DNA from: Heracleum sosnowskyi
Lineage: Eukaryota > Streptophyta > Magnoliopsida > Apiales > Apiaceae
Reading direction: 5' to 3'
Assembly (NCBI GenBank): GCA_030848705.1
Contig: CM061239.1
Coordinates: 90,502,363 to 90,566,362, forward strand
DNA: 64,000 nucleotides
In this document: piece after piece, positions 63,074 through 64,000 of the stretch
Numbering within the stretch: position 1 is the first letter of the stretch
Layout of the letters: every line of letters begins with the position of its first letter
Program-made: the position numbers and the translations under genes
The notes under the pieces: generated by a model
Told to the model about the DNA's origin: nothing
What the model saw: the letters and a program-made list of their open reading frames with translations, nothing else
Database searches by the model: none

Positions 63074-64000
63074 ACGAATGTTGTGGCGGATGCGTTAAGT
63101 CGAAAAGAGAGATTGAATTTGTTCACAATACCTAAGGAATTGCTTCAAGAATTTGAGAAGTTGAAACTAGAAGTTTATGATTCGGAAGTTACTGACGAAG
63201 TTCTCAACGCTATGACGTTTCAACCGGAGTTGTTAGAAAAGATACGAAGATGTCAGGAGGAGGTTATGAATCAAGAGATGAACACATTGACTGGTGAAGA
63301 GATCTGCACCCAAAGGGATGACAAAGGAATTTTGAGATTTTCTACGAGGATATGGATTCCAAATGTGACGGAATTGAAGAATGAAATCTTGCGGGAAGCC
63401 CATAGTTCACAGTACTCAATTCACCCTGGTAGCACGAAAATGTATCGAGATTTGAAGGAACATTTCTGGTGGCCGGATATGAAAAGAGAAATTTCCGAAT
63501 GGATAAGTAGGTGTTATACTTGTCAACGAGTCAAAGCCGAACATCAAAAGCCGAGCGGACTATTGCAGCCATTGGATATTCCTGAATGGAAGTGGGAACA
63601 TCTTGCCATGGATTTTATTGTTGGACTGCCGAGGACAAAAGCTAATCATGATGCCATATGGGTAATTGTAGACCGTCTGACCAAGTCTGCACATTTTCTC
63701 CCAATCAATGAAAGATTTTCACTGGATAGATTAGTACGGCTATATCTGAAGGAAGTTGTGACACGCCACGGAGTTCCAGTAACCATTGTGTCGGATCGTG
63801 ATCCAAGGTTTAACTCCCGATTTTGGAGACAATTTCAAGAATGTCTGGGTACCAAGCTTAAGATGAGTACCGCTTATCATCCACAAACTGATGGCCAGAG
63901 TGAACGAACAATTCAAACCATTGAGGACATGCTTAGAGCTTGTGCGCTGGATTTTAAAGGAAGCTGGGATGAACATTTGCCGTTAGTAGAGTTTTCGTAC
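63074..64000 (+). pseudogene. Gyp-G integrase, partial at the window edge
   Basis: In the shifted frame the sequence continues NVVADALSRKERLNLF and is open to the end of the window. The integrase zinc finger has HSSQYSIHPGSTKM and CYTCQRVK, the core has MDFIVGLPRTKA (first Asp), VSDRDPRFNSRFW (second Asp) and QSERTIQTIEDMLRAC (Glu). The C-terminal extension and probable chromodomain lie beyond 64000. The only break seen is the frameshift at its start. Confidence 0.93.

Larger units (their letters stand above)
55367..64000 (+). mobile_element. Gyp-G: Tekay/Del-like Ty3/gypsy chromovirus, continues beyond the window
   Basis: Plus-strand element inserted in the Cop-E third ORF. It has a 3.5-kb 5' LTR, primer site, an extra ORF, then gag, protease, RT, RNase H and integrase in that order, which is Ty3/gypsy. 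RT and protease sequences (LPGLPPDREVEF, WGAPVLFVKKKDGSMR, IDSGATRSF) are of the plant chromovirus type. A C-terminal chromodomain would lie past 64000. The left border (TGTACAG at 55367) is inferred from the copia-to-noncoding switch and TG terminus; expected target duplication ACGCT. Confidence 0.88.

Noticed and set aside
60106..64000. Integrated pararetrovirus (caulimovirid) sequence
   Set aside because: A zinc-knuckle Gag, RT before integrase, an LTR and a tRNA primer site show a Ty3/gypsy element; no movement protein and an integrase is present.
1..64000. Host genes, CRISPR arrays, rRNA or prokaryotic operons
   Set aside because: Nearly every base is accounted for by retrotransposon parts; no spaced identical repeats, no exon-like host protein and no bacterial gene arrangement seen.

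Overview
The window is a eukaryotic, AT-rich, gene-free block of nested LTR retrotransposons from a plant nuclear genome. The elements are plant-type Ty1/copia Sireviruses and a Tekay/Del-like Ty3/gypsy chromovirus, with tRNA-iMet primer sites (TGGTATCAGAGC) and CCHC Gag proteins. The style of the third ORFs and LTRs suggests a eudicot, probably an asterid (Apiaceae would fit), but the species cannot be fixed from sequence alone. I see no host gene, rRNA, tRNA or CRISPR array.

Layout, with labels used throughout. Cop-A (1-6482, minus): Sirevirus-type copia with pol (cut by the window edge), intact gag, primer site and 5' LTR. LTR-X (6483-11228, minus): part of a very long gypsy-type LTR. Cop-B (11229-11898 plus 23817-27437, minus): old copia whose pol is split by Cop-C. 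Cop-C (11899-23816, plus): complete 11.9-kb Sirevirus with two 490-bp LTRs, target-site duplication CTACA, broken gag, intact pol and an intact 1222-residue third ORF. Cop-D (27438-34092, minus): same family as Cop-C, with 3' LTR, decayed third ORF and pol C-terminus. Cop-E (34093-37394 plus 49813-55366, plus): a third Sirevirus family with an intact gag, a pol split by LARD-F and a truncated third ORF. LARD-F (37395-49812, minus): non-autonomous element with two 4858-bp, nearly identical LTRs, target-site duplication ACTAA and a 2.7-kb internal region. Gyp-G (55367-64000 and beyond, plus): chromovirus with a 3.5-kb LTR, an extra 5' ORF, and gag-pol carrying stops and a frameshift.

Insertion order read from the junctions: Cop-B is the oldest platform. 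LTR-X, Cop-C and Cop-D each landed in it. Cop-A landed in LTR-X. Cop-E landed in Cop-D. LARD-F and Gyp-G landed in Cop-E. LARD-F looks youngest by LTR identity among the elements whose two LTRs can be compared.

The most interesting signals are: (i) a third ORF after pol whose N-terminal domain is shared by two divergent copia families, preceded in Cop-C, Cop-D and Cop-E by a conserved GCGCGTGTGT plus TATTTAAA module that looks like an internal promoter; (ii) family-specific short words repeated many times inside each element whose reverse complements lie in that element's own LTR; (iii) polypurine-tract-like G runs in the integrase-RT linker; (iv) LARD-F, which still carries a decayed chromovirus integrase-to-chromodomain tail; and (v) nonsense mutations concentrated at CAG/CTG sites, as expected from CHG methylation.
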